From Rufibacter latericius (lineage in GTDB: Bacteria; Bacteroidota; Bacteroidia; Cytophagales; Hymenobacteraceae): 64,000 nt of DNA. The stretch is taken from NCBI RefSeq assembly GCF_003721515.1, contig NZ_RJJD01000001.1, forward strand, positions 868,001 to 932,000, given 5' to 3'. The notes beneath the pieces were generated by a model. That model searched no databases, was not told the origin of the DNA, and was given only the letters and a program-made list of their open reading frames with translations. A program made the translations under genes and the position numbers. Every line of letters starts with the position of its first letter. The first letter of the stretch is position 1. This document shows, in pieces, positions 60,893-64,000 of the stretch.

Positions 60893-62863
60893 TCACTGGG
60901 TATAATTCAGCATGATGCCGTTGATCTTGGTGGGCAGCCAAACCTGCATAGGGCTTTTGCCGCGGTTAGCCCAGGAATAGTACGGGATGGCAGTGATGGT
61001 TTTCCTTTGGGTTACCGTTGACAAACCATCGGCACTCACTGAGATAACCGGTACTTCGGCTTTCAAAGCTACCACGCCGTTTAGGAGCTGTTGGTTGAAA
61101 GTAGCCTCAAAACGGGTATCCTCGGGCACCACCATGTTCCAGGCGGCATTGCCGTTGTCCACGCCTTCAACGCAGTACACCAGTGGTCCGCGTTGCAGGG
61201 CAATTCTGTTCTGGTTGTAGGTCAGGCTGTCTTTGGCGACTACCTTTTTCACCTCCATGGGGAAGTCCAGTTCCAGGTGGTCGCCTTTTTTCCACTTCCG
61301 GTCGATAACGGCATAGCCCCGTTCCATTTTGTAGGGCACGGCTTTCCCGTTCAGTTTTAGGGTGAATTTAGAAGGGGTTTTGTCAGAGAAGCGGTACAGA
61401 TCGCCGGGCACCGGTTCTCCCTGTACCCAGCCCGGAATGCGCAGGCGCAGCGTCGCGCTGGTTGCCTTCGCCGGATTCACGGTCAGATCCACTTTGCCCT
61501 CCCAGGGATAATTCGTTTTCATCTCCAGCGGAAGGTTCCCGTTAGGAGTACTGAGGTTGGTCTGGCTCCCGATGTACAGATTCACCCACACCCCATTGCC
61601 GGACTGCGCATAGACGTAATTGCCCAAAGAGGCGATCAGGCGGGAAATATTAGCCGGACAACAAGCTGTCCCGAACCACTCGCTGCGCTGGTGCTGCCCC
61701 CGTGAGGCCAGCGGATTTCCGTAAAAGAACCGGTCGCCGCTCAGCGACAAACCATCCAGGGCCCCGTTGTAAAGGCTTCGTTCCAGCACGTCTACGTATT
61801 TGCTGTCGCCGGTCATGGAGCTCATGCGTTGGTTCCAGAACACCATGCCTACCGAGGCGCAGGTCTCGCAGTACGCATGCTCGTTGGGGAGGTCATAGTC
61901 TTTGGAGAAGCCTTCGTTGCGGCCAGAAGAACCGATGCCGCCAGTGATGTACATGTTGCGGTAGACCACGTCTTCCCACACGTTTTTCATGGCGCCCATA
62001 TACGCTTCATCGCCTTTCAGGGCGGCTACATCAGCGGCGCCGGTGTACATGTACATGGCGCGCACGGCGTGGCCTGTGATTTCCTTCTGCAGTTTCACCG
62101 GCACCACGTCCTGGGCGTAAGCGGTGTCTTTCCAATCGGTCCAGGTGTAGCCTTTGGCCAGTTTACGGCCCCGCTCCTCCAGAAGCCAATCGGCTAAGTC
62201 CAGGTACTTTTTGTTTTTGGTGGTTTTGTACAGCTTCACCAGGGCTAGTTCCAGTTCCTGGTGCCCGGTTACCCAGTGCTGCTTGCCCGGCCCGAAAAGC
62301 GAGGCGAAATGATCGGCAAACTTGATGGAAACATCCAATAGTTTGCGTTTACCGGTAGCCTCATAATACGCCACAGCCGCTTCTATGAGGTGCCCGCCGT
62401 TGTAGTCTTCGTGCATGCTCATGTCGGTCCACCGCTTCTCGGGGAACTGGAGTGTGTAATAGGTGTTCAGATAGCCATCGGGTTGCTGGGCTTTCGCGAT
62501 GAGGTCAATCCACTGATCAGCTTTCTTCTCCAGCTCAGCCGAGGGCTTGTTTTTGATGGAATAGGCAATCGCCTCCAGGGCCTTGTAGACATCGGAGTCA
62601 TCGTAGAAAATGCCTTTGAACTCACCTTTCTTCAGACCCGCCATGATCTCGAAGTTCTGGATGCGGGGCGTTTTCACCTCGGTTTGCTCAATACAGACCG
62701 GAATCGTGACGGTGGCCACTTGGTCAATACGGGGCTTCCAGAAGGCATCGTTGATGGTGACTTTGGAAAAGTTGACCGGCGCAATGTTCCTGATGCCTCC
62801 CTGCGCGAACGCCCCCGTCTGCACGAGGCAGAGGGCAAATAGACTAAGTATGTTCTTCTTCAT
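60893..62863 (-). CDS. GH127 beta-L-arabinofuranosidase, second copy
   Basis: 656 residues, close to HypBA1 in length. Signal peptide 1-20 (ending GAFA). The zinc/thiolate set is complete: Glu333 and Cys335 in CETCAS, Cys401-Cys402 in TACCPA, matching HypBA1 Glu338/Cys340/Cys417/Cys418 in order and spacing. Only the catalytic barrel and two beta domains are present; the discoidin-like module of the copy at 36143 is missing. It would remove beta-L-arabinofuranose from Hyp-linked arabino-oligosaccharides. 89 bases downstream of the GH146-like gene. Confidence 0.93.
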   Translation of the reverse strand: MKKNILSLFALCLVQTGAFAQGGIRNIAPVNFSKVTINDAFWKPRIDQVATVTIPVCIEQTEVKTPRIQNFEIMAGLKKGEFKGIFYDDSDVYKALEAIAYSIKNKPSAELEKKADQWIDLIAKAQQPDGYLNTYYTLQFPEKRWTDMSMHEDYNGGHLIEAAVAYYEATGKRKLLDVSIKFADHFASLFGPGKQHWVTGHQELELALVKLYKTTKNKKYLDLADWLLEERGRKLAKGYTWTDWKDTAYAQDVVPVKLQKEITGHAVRAMYMYTGAADVAALKGDEAYMGAMKNVWEDVVYRNMYITGGIGSSGRNEGFSKDYDLPNEHAYCETCASVGMVFWNQRMSSMTGDSKYVDVLERSLYNGALDGLSLSGDRFFYGNPLASRGQHQRSEWFGTACCPANISRLIASLGNYVYAQSGNGVWVNLYIGSQTNLSTPNGNLPLEMKTNYPWEGKVDLTVNPAKATSATLRLRIPGWVQGEPVPGDLYRFSDKTPSKFTLKLNGKAVPYKMERGYAVIDRKWKKGDHLELDFPMEVKKVVAKDSLTYNQNRIALQRGPLVYCVEGVDNGNAAWNMVVPEDTRFEATFNQQLLNGVVALKAEVPVISVSADGLSTVTQRKTITAIPYYSWANRGKSPMQVWLPTKINGIMLNYTQ

Positions 62864-62952
62864 TTTTTTGGTCTTTTACAAAAAACAGAGCGTAAACACT
62901 TGAGACAAAAAGGACCAAATAAAACCGTTTTCCTGATCCTTGTGATGAGATT

Positions 62953-64000
62953 CTATTTGGCAGATGCCCTTCCTGTGGCCACATTTTCCTTCACCATCCG
63001 GACACCATAGACCGGACCAGCGCTGTTCTTCGGCTTGGCCTGGAGGGTTACCGTCACCTGCTGCTTGCCTTTCACCAGCTCTTGCGGAAGGTCATACCCA
63101 ATGTCGTAGAACTTGCTTGCCTTGTACTTGTTCAGGTCCTCAGAGGCTATTTTCACGCCGTCCACCAGAATATCGAAGTTCCGGTCGCGGTTGTCCATGC
63201 CCCAGTAGGTAGCTATGAGGGTGTTCTTGGCAGTAGGCGCCACTTTCATCTTGAACACCAGCTTGCCGCCCTGTTTGGTGGCCCGCCACTTCCGGCCGTG
63301 GTCTTCTCCGTTTGTGATGCTGTCGCCGGTGAGTTCATGGTCGCGCTCGGGCTGCATCTCCCCTACCCGCAGGATGTCCACTGTGCGGGCTTCCAGGTCC
63401 CTTTGCTTCTGCTTTTCGGCTTCGTAGACTTTCTTCTGCACTGCCCACTTCTCGGGGGTGAACACGTCCCAGTAGACGGTGTAGTATTCGGTGCCGGTCT
63501 GGTTGAACGGGATGAGGTTCACCTGCTCTGGCACGGCAATGCCCGAAGTCTGGAACTGGAGTTTCTCTTCGTTGAGAGTTCTAATCCACTTGTTCGCGTT
63601 GTTCTCGCTGGTCACCAGCACCGGCACGCCGGTCACAGGCTCCGGCTCTTTCTCCCCTAACACGCCGGCCAGCAGCACCGGACCGTAGAACACGGCTTTG
63701 CGGTTGGGGTTATCGGGCATGGCTTCGGTGTAGAAATCAGATTGGGCGGTAAATTCTATTTTATCGTTGTTTTTCCAATTTCGGGTCAAAACCAGGTAGC
63801 CGTCTTTGCCTGGGGTTACTTTCTGGGGTTCGCCGTTCACTTTCACCTGCAGGTTTTTGCCCCAATGCGGTCGGCGGATGCGGAGCGGGAAGGTGGTTGT
63901 TTTAGCTGTGGCGATGGTTAGGGTGGTGTGGTCTTTGGCCGGAAGTTCGGTCTCCTGTTTCACCTTGACGCCTTTCTCCTTCCAGTCCAGCTCTGAGGGG
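62953..64000 (-). CDS. GH146/GH127-like beta-L-arabinofuranosidase, C-terminal part only
   Basis: The frame is open at the right edge; the GTG at 63963 is internal because in-frame coding sequence (SELDWKEKGVKV) continues before it. Only ~349 residues are seen: the beta-sandwich after the barrel (LRIRRPHWGKNLQVKVNGEP), the TEYYTVYWDVFTPEKW segment, and a C-terminal domain (YWGMDNRDRNFDILVDGVKI) seen at the end of larger DUF1680 enzymes such as GH146. The catalytic Cys lie outside the window. Third arabinofuranosidase of this fold in the locus. Confidence 0.82.
   Translation of the reverse strand, partial: PSELDWKEKGVKVKQETELPAKDHTTLTIATAKTTTFPLRIRRPHWGKNLQVKVNGEPQKVTPGKDGYLVLTRNWKNNDKIEFTAQSDFYTEAMPDNPNRKAVFYGPVLLAGVLGEKEPEPVTGVPVLVTSENNANKWIRTLNEEKLQFQTSGIAVPEQVNLIPFNQTGTEYYTVYWDVFTPEKWAVQKKVYEAEKQKQRDLEARTVDILRVGEMQPERDHELTGDSITNGEDHGRKWRATKQGGKLVFKMKVAPTAKNTLIATYWGMDNRDRNFDILVDGVKIASEDLNKYKASKFYDIGYDLPQELVKGKQQVTVTLQAKPKNSAGPVYGVRMVKENVATGRASAK

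Overview
The window reads as a chromosome segment of an aerobic Bacteroidota bacterium, most likely of the order Cytophagales (a Rufibacter/Pontibacter-like member of the Hymenobacteraceae is my best guess, not proven). The evidence is a C-terminal type IX secretion sorting domain (15846-17639), start codons without Shine-Dalgarno sequences, -7 boxes of the Bacteroidota type TAnnTTTG, a tmRNA with a GESNYAMAA tag, a monomeric NADP-isocitrate dehydrogenase, and many secreted glycosidases and peptidases. Genes are of moderate GC; gaps between genes are often very AT-rich.

Left part (1-32.3 kb), mixed strands, mostly housekeeping and secreted enzymes: the tail of an M16 peptidase; an ECF sigma factor overlapping a four-helix membrane protein; two secreted alpha/beta hydrolases that both carry C-terminal TPR-like repeats; an MFS exporter followed by a PRISE-type enone reductase; a GH9 glucanase behind a pair of palindromes; a subtilase lipoprotein; monomeric isocitrate dehydrogenase; a T9SS cargo protein; endonuclease V; a small membrane protein overlapping an SPFH/prohibitin gene; ClpB; a HupE/UreJ-like protein; a membrane-anchored J-domain protein; an M1 aminopeptidase; a CarboxypepD_reg-like protein; an ArsR-like regulator with an acyltransferase; and a YjjG-type nucleotidase.

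Middle (32.3-33.4 kb): the tmRNA gene ssrA with its terminator, followed by a short AT-rich gene resembling an abortive-infection (AbiJ-type) N-terminal domain. This is a plausible accessory insertion beside a classic integration site.

Right part (33.4-64 kb): about 30 kb in which every gene but one is on the minus strand. It combines arabinosidases (GH51, two GH127, the end of a GH146-like enzyme), a GH2 beta-galactosidase, a GH97 enzyme of probable alpha-galactosidase type, proline-directed peptidases (Xaa-Pro aminopeptidase, two S9B/DPP-IV-like enzymes), a DUF885 peptidase, an M1 aminopeptidase, and a complete trans-4-hydroxy-L-proline catabolic operon (epimerase, FAD oxidase, DapA-type deaminase, alpha-ketoglutarate semialdehyde dehydrogenase) with a divergent AraC regulator. 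Together these can be read as a locus for taking apart plant hydroxyproline-rich glycoproteins (extensins, arabinogalactan proteins): strip arabinose and galactose in the periplasm or outside, cut the Pro/Hyp-rich backbone, and burn the released hydroxyproline through 2-oxoglutarate. This is an inference and the main finding.

A second theme is non-coding. More than 20 copies of a degenerate ~36-bp palindrome (left half like GTTTTNGGCCTGTTTTC, right half like GAAAACAGGCCNAAAAC) sit in intergenic gaps across the whole window, often just after an intrinsic terminator. Two other inverted-repeat families are also present (24.2-24.5 kb and 43.9 kb).
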